DNA of 64,000 bases from Halohasta litchfieldiae. Lineage in GTDB: Archaea; Halobacteriota; Halobacteria; Halobacteriales; Haloferacaceae. Below the pieces are notes generated by a model. It did not search any database and was not told the DNA's origin. It worked only from the letters and a program-made list of their open reading frames with translations. Where the stretch lies: positions 1,674,001 through 1,738,000 of the forward strand of contig NZ_CP024845.1 in the NCBI RefSeq assembly GCF_002788215.1, read 5' to 3'. Every line of letters begins with the position of its first letter. Positions within the stretch are counted from its first letter, which is position 1. Positions 44,269 to 52,836 of the stretch are shown piece after piece. Position numbers and translations under genes: made by a program.

Positions 44269-46491
44269 TCAGGCCGTCGCTTCGAGTTGCGTCTCGAAGT
44301 CGACCCACGACGAGTGGGCATCGGAACTGTCGGGGAGATACGTCCCCTCGCTGCCACACCGCGTGACGAGCGTGCAGACGGTTCGTTCCGGCGGCCAGAC
44401 GGCTTCGATACTGCCACCGTCAGTCGACCGAACCGCCGCTTCCTGTCGATAGGTGAACGACGAGCCATCGGGAGCGAACAGCGTCACAAGTAGTCGAATC
44501 TCGTCGGTGTCGTCGACCGAAATCGCGGTCGTGTTTGACGAGAGCGTCCGCTCGGTCGACGTCGTCTGATTGGTGGTTGTGACGGTCTCAAGACGGGTTG
44601 CGTTGGGCGTGAGCCTCCAGTCGACGGTGATGTTGTCGGTTGGCGTGGTGAGATCGTAGCTGGTGGCTTCGCGGTCGGTTTCGAGTCGAACGGTGGCCCG
44701 ACTGATGCGGTTGGGGATACCGACAGTCGTCTCGCCGGCCAGCGAGTCGCCACGCCGGACGTCGAGCGGTTCGAGTTTTGGCGTGATGTAATCGTTGGGG
44801 TTCGGTGTCCACTCGCCGCGGTAGTCGTAGCGGTAGGTGGTTCGGTTGGGATAGGCATCAAGCACCTCGAAATCACCCGCCGGATCGCGGTCCAGCGCGT
44901 ACACCACCTCGCCGTCGAGGCCGGGGTCATTCCGAAGCGACTGGAACGGATGATTCTGCCACGGGCCGTAGGGATCGGGAATGAACACGAGCGCGTTGTC
45001 GAACTCGGTCTCCTCGATGGGTTCGTAGGCGACCTCGTACTTTTCAGTGGGACCGATGTTTTCCTCCAAGGGGTCGCCGAGTAGGGTTGCGTTCGCGCCG
45101 CCGACCACGAGGACGCTGGCGACAAGCACAGCAAGGGTCAGTCGACGCGCGGTTCGAGCCGAAAAGCGGGCCGCGAGGCGGTCGACGAAGTGACTCCCGC
45201 GGATGGCACGCCAGCCAGTCACGAAGCCAAACGCCCCGAACACCGACAGCGGAGCCAGCAGGTCAAAGTAGTAGAACGGGCCGAAATGGGCCACGAGGCC
45301 GGTGGTTGGATCGCTCAGCGTCGCCAGCATGTTGTAGTTCCCCCAGAAGGGAATGTTGCCGAGCGGCACCGAGACAAACAGCCCGGCGAGGAGGAGCCCT
45401 ACGGTCGGGTCGACGCGACCGGCCGACCACCGCCATCGACGGATGGCAACCACAAGGCCGACGACCGCTGCGGCCGTCCCGAGCAGCCCCCCAGTGAACC
45501 AGCGGGTGCCGAGATACTGGAGCGCGTAGCTGTTGGCCTCGATGGCGAGGGCAGGGGTGTACTCAACCGAGTGGTCGAGGATTTCGCGATAGCCGAATCC
45601 CGGACCGTCCAGCGGCGCGAACGCCTGATACGGAAACACCAGCGGCGAGCCGGTGATCCGGAGATTGTACGCCAGCGTCACGCCGACGAAGGCGAGCCCA
45701 CCCAGCGCGGTGAGTGCGTTGCGCCGAACCGGATCGGGAAGCGAGTGCAGTCGGTGCCGAACCGATCCATTGGGTCGTCGACCGACCGACAACCCATCCC
45801 GGCGCAGCGACCGACCGATAGTCCACACCGCGTGCAGTATAAAAGGGGCAGCGAATAGCACGGCCGTGTACGGTCGGGCGAAAAACGCGAGCCCGACAGC
45901 GATTCCTGCGGCCGCCGCGCTTCGCGTCGAGCCGGTTCGGACGCCGTGGAGATAGCCGACCGCAAAGGCGAGATTCAGGAACGTGGTCGGCGCGTAGGGC
46001 AAAAACACCGACGAGGTAAACAACGTCATCGGCGCGGCCGCAAAGACGAGCCCGGCAACCACGCCGACTCGCCGGTCGAAGGCCATCGAGCCGAGCACTG
46101 AGACGAACAGCGTACTCCCGGCAGCAATCACTGCCAGCGTCACGCGTGGCTCGCCGAACAGCGCCATCGACACCGCGAACAGCGCCGACGGCACCGGCCC
46201 GTACTTCGAGTAGAGTCGACCGCCGTCCTCGACGAAAAACCAGGGCCGGAACGCCTCACTGAGGTCGCCAGCAAACAGTTCGAGTTGGCCCTCAAGCAGC
46301 ATCGCGGCCTGCATGAGATAGACGCCTTCGTCGTGGTTGACCGAATGGTATGGGAAAACGACAGACGCGATGAAAAAGACGACAGCGCCCGACAGGGTGG
46401 CGACGGCGACCGCAAGCCACTGTTGGCGGTCGAGGGGCGCACGTCGACGTAGTCGGCGCAATCGACGCCGCAGTCGGGAGTCGGAAGACAC
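44269..46491 (-). CDS. ArnT/PMT-like family 39 glycosyltransferase
   Basis: A 740-residue membrane protein: a basic N-terminus ([12 protein letters not shown]), about eleven transmembrane helices, and an outer C-terminal soluble domain (about 480-740) rich in beta-strands. The first outer loop has HSVNHDEGVYLMQAA with the catalytic-type Asp54-Glu55 pair of GT-C enzymes, then RPWFFVEDGGRLYSKYGP. GT39-like enzymes move a sugar from a polyprenyl-phosphate donor to a lipid or protein on the outer face. Its ATG is 6 bases after the stop of the ferric-binding lipoprotein, so both are on one iron-controlled transcript. Confidence 0.88.
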   Translation of the reverse strand: MSSDSRLRRRLRRLRRRAPLDRQQWLAVAVATLSGAVVFFIASVVFPYHSVNHDEGVYLMQAAMLLEGQLELFAGDLSEAFRPWFFVEDGGRLYSKYGPVPSALFAVSMALFGEPRVTLAVIAAGSTLFVSVLGSMAFDRRVGVVAGLVFAAAPMTLFTSSVFLPYAPTTFLNLAFAVGYLHGVRTGSTRSAAAAGIAVGLAFFARPYTAVLFAAPFILHAVWTIGRSLRRDGLSVGRRPNGSVRHRLHSLPDPVRRNALTALGGLAFVGVTLAYNLRITGSPLVFPYQAFAPLDGPGFGYREILDHSVEYTPALAIEANSYALQYLGTRWFTGGLLGTAAAVVGLVVAIRRWRWSAGRVDPTVGLLLAGLFVSVPLGNIPFWGNYNMLATLSDPTTGLVAHFGPFYYFDLLAPLSVFGAFGFVTGWRAIRGSHFVDRLAARFSARTARRLTLAVLVASVLVVGGANATLLGDPLEENIGPTEKYEVAYEPIEETEFDNALVFIPDPYGPWQNHPFQSLRNDPGLDGEVVYALDRDPAGDFEVLDAYPNRTTYRYDYRGEWTPNPNDYITPKLEPLDVRRGDSLAGETTVGIPNRISRATVRLETDREATSYDLTTPTDNITVDWRLTPNATRLETVTTTNQTTSTERTLSSNTTAISVDDTDEIRLLVTLFAPDGSSFTYRQEAAVRSTDGGSIEAVWPPERTVCTLVTRCGSEGTYLPDSSDAHSSWVDFETQLEATA

Positions 46492-46497
46492 GGCTGC

Positions 46498-47631
46498 TTA
46501 GGTTTGGATGCCGACGTCCCGCATCATATCGATGGTTGTCTCGACATCGGAGAGCTCCGAGAGGGTGAGATCCGGCACGTCAAGCTCGTCAATCGACGGG
46601 AGTCGACCGACGGGGTCGACGCCGGAGATCAGTGGGTACTCGAAGGTCTCGACGGCGAAGTACTCTTGGGCCTCCGCGGACAGCAGGTGGCGGATGAAGT
46701 TCTGGGCAAGCTCCGGATCGTCGGCCTGATCGATGACCGCCGCGCCCGCAACGTCGAAGATCGAGCCCGCATCACCCTCGGTAAAGGCCGTCTCGATGGG
46801 CGCGTTGGGCGAACCGTCAAGCACACGCTGGATATAGTAGTGGTTCGCGAATCCGGCGTCGAGTTCGCCGTCAGCGACCGCTTGGGAGACCGCATACTCG
46901 TCGGGGTAGGATTCGATCCCACTGTCGACGATTCCCTGCAGCCACTCGCGGGTGGCTTCGTCGCCTTCGAGCTGGCGCATCGCGGTGACGAACCCCTGAC
47001 AGGAAGGGTAGGACGGTGCCCACCCCATATCGCCCTCGAAGTCGGGGAACGCCATCACGTTGGAGGGGATCTCCGAGGCGCTGTAGGCGTCGGTGTTGAA
47101 CGGCACCGACCGGGCGCGGCCGGAGATACCGGTCCACTGCTCGGTGTGGAACTCATCGCGCACCAGATCGGTGATCTCCGAGGACAGCGCCTGCGTCCGG
47201 CCCGCATCAGCGAGCGCGCCGAGGCCGCCGGAGTCGACGGTGTAGAACACGTCGGCGGGCGTCCCTTCGCCCTCCGTTTCGATCTGGGTGACCAGATCGC
47301 TGCCGCTGCCGTAGCGGGGGACCGGATCGAAATCCGGGTAGGTATCGTCAAAAAACGAGATCAGCTCGCCGACGAGGAACTCGCCGCGGCCGGAGTAGAT
47401 CGTCAGTTCGCCCTCAAGATCCGGCATCTCGGCTATCGGCGTCCCGCCGGGGGCATCCCGCCCCTCGCGACCCGAGCCGATCTGGCCGACCGAGGAGTCG
47501 ACTGTCTCCTCGTTGTCGGCCCCACCGAAGAGGCCAGTACATCCTGCAAGTGTCACCGAACCAATCGCCGCCGATCCGGCAAGGAATCGTCGACGGTTGG
47601 ATCGTCCAAACGAATCGTGTTGGTTGCTCAT
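46498..47631 (-). CDS. Ferric-ion ABC transporter substrate-binding lipoprotein
   Basis: A 377-residue Tat lipoprotein: SNRRRFLAGSAAIGS with lipobox LAGC (Cys31). The mature part is an FbpA/AfuA-type binding protein: GELTIYSGRGEFLVGELI, GSDLVTQIETEGEGTPADVFYT and VPFNTDAYSASEIP. These bind Fe(III) in FbpA relatives; thiamine-binding relatives are similar, so specificity is supported mainly by the iron-type operator (box 3) 4 bases upstream and the permease at 37711. The gene is followed 6 bases later by a GT39-like glycosyltransferase. Confidence 0.9.
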   Translation of the reverse strand: MSNQHDSFGRSNRRRFLAGSAAIGSVTLAGCTGLFGGADNEETVDSSVGQIGSGREGRDAPGGTPIAEMPDLEGELTIYSGRGEFLVGELISFFDDTYPDFDPVPRYGSGSDLVTQIETEGEGTPADVFYTVDSGGLGALADAGRTQALSSEITDLVRDEFHTEQWTGISGRARSVPFNTDAYSASEIPSNVMAFPDFEGDMGWAPSYPSCQGFVTAMRQLEGDEATREWLQGIVDSGIESYPDEYAVSQAVADGELDAGFANHYYIQRVLDGSPNAPIETAFTEGDAGSIFDVAGAAVIDQADDPELAQNFIRHLLSAEAQEYFAVETFEYPLISGVDPVGRLPSIDELDVPDLTLSELSDVETTIDMMRDVGIQT

Positions 47632-47633
47632 GT

Positions 47634-47651
47634 TTTTAGGCTAGCCTAAAA
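47634..47651. promoter_or_regulatory. DtxR/IdeR-type operator, box 3 (perfect 18-base palindrome)
   Basis: TTTTAGGCTAGCCTAAAA is a perfect inverted repeat whose 14-base core (47636-47649) matches the other boxes. On the minus strand it lies between the TATAAG at 47655-47660 (27 nt before the ATG) and the ATG at 47631. It contains CTAG, a tetramer generally scarce in haloarchaeal DNA. Confidence 0.85.
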
Positions 47652-47654
47652 CAA

Positions 47655-47660
47655 CTTATA
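47655..47660 (-). promoter_or_regulatory. TATA element of the ferric-binding lipoprotein gene
   Basis: TATAAG on the minus strand, centred 27 nt before the ATG at 47631. It overlaps the last codons of the RGP-like gene. Confidence 0.65.
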
Positions 47661-48822
47661 CCCGTCGGTTCGCTGCTGGTTCGGCGGCCTGCTCGATGCC
47701 TTCGAGGCAGTCGAGCCAATCGCCCATGAACTCGCCGATGTAGTTGAAGAAGTCACCGTTGTTGTACTCCGACCAGTCGCCGTCTGCGAGTTCCTCGGCC
47801 ATCGCCGCGAAAATGCGGGCGTAGGGGTCGTCGGCATCCGAGAGGTCGGGGTCGACCTCGTCGACGATCTCCCAGAGGTGTTCGTTGAGTTCGAGGCCAG
47901 GGACCTCGTTGTTGAGGTCGTCGAAGGTGCTTCGTGGGGCCTTGTTGTGCTCACACAGCGGGAGGCCGTTGTAGATCTGCTTGTCGAGGATGTCGCAAGC
48001 ACGCTTGAGGAACACGCCCGACCAGATGTCGTCGAACCGGCCGACGTCCCACTCGTTTTCGTCCATCGGGAGTTGGTAGAACGCCGGAATCACTTCACGC
48101 TCGAAGGCGAGATTCATCGAGCAAACAGTCAGATAGTTGTCCTCGGCAGCGACGAAATCGCCCTCGAAATCCTCTCGCGTGGTTCGGGTCTGAGCCTGTC
48201 CCTGCAGGTCGCCGTCCATCAGAATCCGGACCGCATCGAGATCGGGCACGTTGGTCCACAGCCCCTGCGAGGCGACGATGTTGTCGACCTCGGTCGTCTC
48301 GGTCTCAACGCTCTCGTGCATCGCCGAGTAGGGGTAGCCACGCGGGTAGAGATCGTGTTCCTCGGCGTTCTGGTAGAGGACGTTGACCCACTGCTCGTCC
48401 GAGGAAACCGATTCGATCTCGCCCTCGAAGTCGAGATTCTCCATGTGGGTTCCGAAGAAGTCCTCGTCGTGAGGCAGGGTGTCGTCGTCGATAAAGAAAC
48501 CGTAGTCGTAGTCGCCGGCCCACATGTAGAGCAGGCCGAAACTCGTCTCGGCGTGGCTGGCCGCGGGGACGATGTGGCTGTACTCCGAAACGTCGTGGGC
48601 CTCGAACCACTCCTCTCGGCGCGAGCCGTCGAAGACTTCGCCGTCGACGCCCTCCTCGTCCAACATCGCCTGCATCTCGTCGGTGTCACAGAAATCTTCG
48701 GTGATGAGGACGACGTGAAGCCGCGAGAGGTCGAAGTCGTGATCGCGGGCGTTCTGGAAGTACGACCGCATGCATTCGTACTCCCGGATCGTCGGCACCA
48801 TAACGCAAATGTCCTGACTCAT
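47656..48822 (-). CDS. RGP-like protein (reversibly glycosylated polypeptide family)
   Basis: A 388-residue cytosolic protein of the family annotated in haloarchaea as alpha-1,4-glucan-protein synthase. It begins SQDICVMVPTIREYECMRSY, has the acidic metal-type motif GFFIDDDTLPHDEDFFGTH (Asp112-114), and later NLAFEREVIPAFYQLP and GRFDDIWSGVFLKRA, all typical of plant RGP/UDP-arabinopyranose mutases. Plant members interconvert UDP-arabinose ring forms and self-glycosylate; the archaeal reaction is unknown. It has its own iron-type box 4. Confidence 0.88.
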   Translation of the reverse strand: MSQDICVMVPTIREYECMRSYFQNARDHDFDLSRLHVVLITEDFCDTDEMQAMLDEEGVDGEVFDGSRREEWFEAHDVSEYSHIVPAASHAETSFGLLYMWAGDYDYGFFIDDDTLPHDEDFFGTHMENLDFEGEIESVSSDEQWVNVLYQNAEEHDLYPRGYPYSAMHESVETETTEVDNIVASQGLWTNVPDLDAVRILMDGDLQGQAQTRTTREDFEGDFVAAEDNYLTVCSMNLAFEREVIPAFYQLPMDENEWDVGRFDDIWSGVFLKRACDILDKQIYNGLPLCEHNKAPRSTFDDLNNEVPGLELNEHLWEIVDEVDPDLSDADDPYARIFAAMAEELADGDWSEYNNGDFFNYIGEFMGDWLDCLEGIEQAAEPAANRRV

Positions 48823-48840
48823 TTCAGTATCTGATTCTTT

Positions 48841-48854
48841 TTAGGCTATCCTAA
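48841..48854. promoter_or_regulatory. DtxR/IdeR-type operator, box 4
   Basis: TTAGGCTATCCTAA with flanking T and A runs, 18 bases upstream of the RGP-like ATG at 48822. A minus-strand AATATTTT (48853-48860) overlaps its upstream edge and probably serves as the TATA element, about 35 nt from the ATG, implying a very short leader. Confidence 0.78.
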
Positions 48855-48905
48855 AATATTGTCGGTCTCGGCCGAATCGGCTACTGCGTGGCTGCTGCCA
48901 CGAGA

Positions 48906-50006
48906 TTACTGAGCAGCCTCCGCGGCGGTCCCCTGTTGGGCGGCCTCCGTCGGCGAGACGCCCAGCAGGGTGATCGCTGCGGCCCCGCCGACGAGCGTAA
49001 CTCCGTTTTTAAGCGCGTGGTCGACGACGGCAGCGGCGAGCGCGGTTGGCGCGCCGATTGGTGTGAGCGCGACGACCAAGGCGGTAAAGGCGGCCTCGTA
49101 GAGGCCGATGCCGCCCTGTGAGAGCGGCAGAACCTTGGCGAGATTGCCGACGCTCACCGCGAGCGTCCCGACCGCAAGCAGAGGGCCAAGGGCCAGACCG
49201 CTGTCGAGAGCCGCGAGCACGAGAATCGCAGTGCCAACGTCCAGCGACCAGATCAGGAGGCTTCCGGCTCCGATGACGCTTATCGCGCGTGGGTTCCGGG
49301 CGACGACCGCGATATCACCGGCGAAACTGGCGATGGCTGCAACCGGTTTCCGAAGTTGCGGAAACTGGTCGACAACGCTCGCGGCAATCGAGCCGGGTCG
49401 ACGGCCCGAACGTGCGACCAGCACCGTCGAGACGCCGACAACGAGGGTGATCGCAGTCACGCCACCGGCGGCGAGGAGCGCGGTTCTGGCCCCGTCGGCT
49501 TCAGCGACCAGTTCCAGCGGGCCAGCGACGCCGCCGAGGGCGAGCCACGCGAGGGTGACCCCACCGAGCACCGCAATCGAGGCGAGATCGAAGACGCGTT
49601 CGATGGCCAACGACGCGAAGCCAGCGGGGTACGGCACCTCCCGGCGGGCGTGCAGGATGTAGGCCCGAACCGAATCACCGGCCCGCGCCGGAAGCACGAG
49701 GTTCGCCGTCTGGCTTATAAAGACCGCAAGGGTGAGAAACGTCGACCCCAGCGGATAGCCAGTGGTCGACAGCACCTCGCCGTACCGCTTGCCCCGAAGC
49801 GGCCACGAGAGGGTATAGAGGCCGACAGCGGCCGCAAGCAGCCACGGGTCGGTCCGAGCGACAATCGTGAGCACCGCGTCGACGTCGACGTCCCGAAGCG
49901 CGACGAGCAGGCCAGCAAAAATGAGCACTGTCCCCCCGATTGTGAGATGGCGTCGGGTCACCAAGGCTCGAAGGCCGTCTGTCCACCGACCGCCGGAGCG
50001 AGTCAT
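48906..50006 (-). CDS. Flippase-like membrane protein (UPF0104/LPG synthase TM family)
   Basis: A 366-residue protein with about eight or nine transmembrane helices in the UPF0104 pattern: DPWLLAAAVGLYTLSWPLRGKR, NLVLPARAGDSVRAYIL, and the C-terminal NLAKVLPLSQGGIGLYEAAF. The family includes MprF-like and AglD C-terminal domains and is linked with moving or modifying lipid-linked groups across the membrane. Here it is flanked by sugar enzymes and has an iron-type operator (box 5) at its promoter. Transport of a polyprenyl-phosphate sugar is an inference. Confidence 0.88.
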   Translation of the reverse strand: MTRSGGRWTDGLRALVTRRHLTIGGTVLIFAGLLVALRDVDVDAVLTIVARTDPWLLAAAVGLYTLSWPLRGKRYGEVLSTTGYPLGSTFLTLAVFISQTANLVLPARAGDSVRAYILHARREVPYPAGFASLAIERVFDLASIAVLGGVTLAWLALGGVAGPLELVAEADGARTALLAAGGVTAITLVVGVSTVLVARSGRRPGSIAASVVDQFPQLRKPVAAIASFAGDIAVVARNPRAISVIGAGSLLIWSLDVGTAILVLAALDSGLALGPLLAVGTLAVSVGNLAKVLPLSQGGIGLYEAAFTALVVALTPIGAPTALAAAVVDHALKNGVTLVGGAAAITLLGVSPTEAAQQGTAAEAAQ

Positions 50007-50027
50007 ACACGTTCGGTTCGTACAGAG

Positions 50028-50035
50028 ATATTTAA
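50028..50035 (-). promoter_or_regulatory. TATA element of the flippase-like gene
   Basis: Minus-strand TTAAATAT centred 25 nt before the ATG at 50006; it overlaps the edge of operator box 5. Confidence 0.6.
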
Positions 50036-50045
50036 GCCCACCTAA
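50032..50045. promoter_or_regulatory. DtxR/IdeR-type operator, box 5 (one mismatch)
   Basis: TTAAGCCCACCTAA keeps the CCTAA arm and has TTAAG in place of TTAGG. Placement directly on the upstream edge of the TATA element matches the other boxes, which is why I keep it despite the mismatch. Confidence 0.55.
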
Positions 50046-50115
50046 AACTCGATCAGGAGTCGGTTTCGAGACGGCTACCTGTAGAATCGTGAAACACAGG
50101 ACTGTGCAATACTGG

Positions 50116-51045
50116 TTAGCAGAGTTCGTCGATCAGTTCGCGTGTCGACCGTCGAACCGCCGCGTCACTGCTGAGGGTTGGCTCCCAGCCGAGCGCCGAG
50201 AGTTTCTCGATGGACAGGCGCATCTTCGGCACGTCGCCGGTCCAGCCGCGGTCGCCGCCGGTATACTCGTAGTCGGGGTCGAGGTCCATTTCGTCGGCGA
50301 CGATAGCGGCGATTCGGTCGACCGAGGTCGTCGTTCGCGTCCCGAGGTTGTAGCTGTTGACCGCGTCGGTCGCGTTAGCGACGATATGCAGCATGGCGTC
50401 GACGCAGTCGGTGATGTGGAGATAGGATTTTTCCTGTCGACCGTCGCCGAGAATAGTGAGGGTATCAGGGTTCTCGGTGAGTTTCTCGATGAAGTCCGGG
50501 ATGACTGCGCCGCGGAGACCGGGTCCGACGACGTTGGCGAATCGGAAGTTCCAGACCGTGAGGTCGTGGCTGTGAGCGCGTGCCGACAGCAGCCCCTCGT
50601 CGGCGAGTTTGCCCGCACCGTAGGCGCTGATCGGTTCGAGCGGGGCGTAATCCTCGGGTGTGGGTCGCGGAGCCTCGCCGTAGACGGTCGACGAGGAGGT
50701 GTAGGCGATCTGGGTCACATCCGCGTCGGCCATCGCCTCCAAGAGGTTCAGCGTCATTTTGGTGTTGTCCTCGAACTGGCCGTGGGGGCGGTCGGTGTTG
50801 ACGAGTTTCGACGCCGCGAGGTGGAACACGAGGTCGATGTCGTCGAGGACGCCATCGAGGGCGTCGGGGTCGGTGAGGTCGGCCTCGACGAAGCGCGCGT
50901 CGTCGGCAACGCGGTCCCGCGAGCCGGTCGAGCAGTTGTCGACGACGGTTACGGCCGCGCCGTCTGCGAGGAGTCGGTCGACGAGATGTGAGCCGACGAA
51001 GCCTGCGCCGCCGGTGACGAGGATTCGCTGATCCGAAATGTCCAT
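50116..51045 (-). CDS. NAD-dependent sugar epimerase/dehydratase
   Basis: A 309-residue extended short-chain dehydrogenase. NAD binding: VTGGAGFVGSHLVDRL (about 10-25); catalytic YxxxK: Tyr142 and Lys146 in SAYGAGKLADE; substrate strand SSSTVYGEA. This is the UDP-glucose/galactose 4-epimerase class and probably makes a nucleotide sugar for surface glycans. The ATG at 51045 is the family start. It sits next to the iron-linked flippase gene on the same strand, but no iron-type palindrome is visible at its own promoter, so membership of the regulon is unsure. Confidence 0.92.
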   Translation of the reverse strand: MDISDQRILVTGGAGFVGSHLVDRLLADGAAVTVVDNCSTGSRDRVADDARFVEADLTDPDALDGVLDDIDLVFHLAASKLVNTDRPHGQFEDNTKMTLNLLEAMADADVTQIAYTSSSTVYGEAPRPTPEDYAPLEPISAYGAGKLADEGLLSARAHSHDLTVWNFRFANVVGPGLRGAVIPDFIEKLTENPDTLTILGDGRQEKSYLHITDCVDAMLHIVANATDAVNSYNLGTRTTTSVDRIAAIVADEMDLDPDYEYTGGDRGWTGDVPKMRLSIEKLSALGWEPTLSSDAAVRRSTRELIDELC

Positions 51046-51070
51046 GCGCTGTAGAATCGATGGCCAGTAA

Positions 51071-52078
51071 TTAACGGTTTGGCTCTGCGTCGACGAGTCG
51101 TTCAGCGATGCCAATAAGCGTCTGTCCGGCCGTGACAGTTGCTTCGCGGGCAATCGAGTAGACGATTCCCTCGCGGTCGGCGGTTGCGTCCTGCAGTGAC
51201 TCGTAGCTCGTCGGGTCGTACACGGTCCCCAGCCGGTCGCCTTCGTCGACTGCCATGCCGAGGTCGACACCCTCCGCGACGACGAACAGCCCGGAGTCGG
51301 TGGCTCGCACCCGGCCGAGATGGTTTGTCGCCCGAGTGCCGTCCCACGGTTCGGGCTCGCCGTCGAGTAGGTCGAGGTGTCGACAGAGGTCGACTAAACC
51401 GCGGAGTCCGGCCGCAATCGCCTCCCCGTCTAACTGCTTGTTCGAGCCGAGTTCCGGCGTAATTGCGGGGATTCCCTCGCGGGTTGCGGCCACCCGGAGC
51501 TTGCGGCCGAAGTTTCGGTCGTTCCACTCCGCGTCGGCGTCGTCTCCGGCGGCTTCGGCCAGCAGCACGTTGGTCCCGAAGGCTTCGGCCAGCTGGCGGG
51601 CATCGTCGTTTCCGCGAAGGTAGACGGTGTGAGTCAGCATCTCGGGACTCCCGGTGTGGAGGTCGACGATGGCGTCGGCCTCCTCGGCCTCCGCCCAGAG
51701 CCGGGCGGCCATTCGCTCGTGGACCGTCCCCTCGGGATCGCCCGGCCAACACCGGTTCATGTTCGGATGCGCCGAATCGATGGGTTCGGGCGTGGTGTAG
51801 GAAACCCGGTCGAATGTGAGGGGGTCCGCAAGCGGGACCGCAATCAGAGTGCCGTCGAGGGCGGTGTGGTCGACAGCGCCGGGAAGGTGGGCGGACTCGT
51901 CGCTGGTGAGACCGACGTGGAGTCGACGGAGGAGTTCGGTGCCGTTGATCTCCCGGCCGTGTTGGGCCGCCTGCACGTAGAGGGTGGGGCCGTCGCCAGT
52001 ACCGTACCGGTGGACGGTGGTCTCGATCCGAACGCCGGAGGGGAGCCGGGCCAGCGTGGTCCGTTCGGCAGTGTGCAT
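51071..52078 (-). CDS. Succinylglutamate desuccinylase/aspartoacylase family protein
   Basis: A 335-residue zinc carboxypeptidase-fold hydrolase. Zinc ligands are His40 and Glu43 in [14 protein letters not shown] and His141 in [10 protein letters not shown]. The C-terminal barrel (about 240-330) is typical of the family. Haloarchaeal members are numerous and of unknown substrate; AstE/aspartoacylase activity should not be assumed. It is divergent from upp and lies 25 bases upstream of the epimerase on the same strand, so the two may be co-transcribed. Confidence 0.88.
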   Translation of the reverse strand: MHTAERTTLARLPSGVRIETTVHRYGTGDGPTLYVQAAQHGREINGTELLRRLHVGLTSDESAHLPGAVDHTALDGTLIAVPLADPLTFDRVSYTTPEPIDSAHPNMNRCWPGDPEGTVHERMAARLWAEAEEADAIVDLHTGSPEMLTHTVYLRGNDDARQLAEAFGTNVLLAEAAGDDADAEWNDRNFGRKLRVAATREGIPAITPELGSNKQLDGEAIAAGLRGLVDLCRHLDLLDGEPEPWDGTRATNHLGRVRATDSGLFVVAEGVDLGMAVDEGDRLGTVYDPTSYESLQDATADREGIVYSIAREATVTAGQTLIGIAERLVDAEPNR

Positions 52079-52158
52079 ACACTTACCACAACCTATGGCC
52101 TTGTAGCAGTGAGGGATGGTCGACCGGTTTTATTGGGTCGGATCACGCGGTAGGCCGT

Positions 52159-52836
52159 ATGCCGATTGAAACGCGTGACCACGCCCATCTCATCACGCAC
52201 GCCTTGGCGAAAGACACGCTGTCGACGCTGCGGTCGGTCGAAACCGAGCAGGTCGATTTTCGAAAAGGACTGATACAACTCGGTCGACTCTGTGGCTACG
52301 AAATCATCGACGGCGCGATGGACACCGAGTTCGTCCCAATCGAAACCCCGCTGGCCGAGACCACCGGCGAACGCGTCAAAGGACTCGATGACGTCGTCAT
52401 CATCAATGTCCTCCGAGCGGCAACCCCGTTTGTCGAAGGACTGCTCAAAGCGTTCCCCAGCGCCAAGCAGGGCGTCATCTCGGCCAGCCGCGACGAGAGC
52501 GCCGGAATGGACGACGACGGCGAGTTCCCGATCACCGTCGACTACGTCAAACTCCCCGAAATCACGAGCGACGACACCGTGATCGTCGCCGATCCCATGC
52601 TGGCGACCGGCTCGACGATCTGTGCGGTGCTCGACTACGTTCTCGAAGCGACCGACAGCTACGAGAACCTGTTTGTCCTCTCGGCGGTGTCGGCCCCGCC
52701 CGGGCTGGTGCGCGTCGACGAAACGTTCCCCGAGGTCGATATCCTCACTGTCGCTATCGACGACCGACTCAACGACGACGGCTTTATCATCCCTGGACTG
52801 GGCGATGCTGGCGACCGAACCTTCGGCACTACCTAA
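52159..52836 (+). CDS. upp: Uracil phosphoribosyltransferase
   Basis: Salvages uracil to UMP using PRPP. The 225-residue protein has [21 protein letters not shown], the PRPP loop [19 protein letters not shown] (about 141-159) and the C-terminal uracil-binding [17 protein letters not shown], all conserved in UPRTs. Its TAA directly abuts the stop of the IMPACT-family gene coming from the other strand, with no base between, so transcripts must overlap at their 3' ends. Confidence 0.96.
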   Translation: MPIETRDHAHLITHALAKDTLSTLRSVETEQVDFRKGLIQLGRLCGYEIIDGAMDTEFVPIETPLAETTGERVKGLDDVVIINVLRAATPFVEGLLKAFPSAKQGVISASRDESAGMDDDGEFPITVDYVKLPEITSDDTVIVADPMLATGSTICAVLDYVLEATDSYENLFVLSAVSAPPGLVRVDETFPEVDILTVAIDDRLNDDGFIIPGLGDAGDRTFGTT

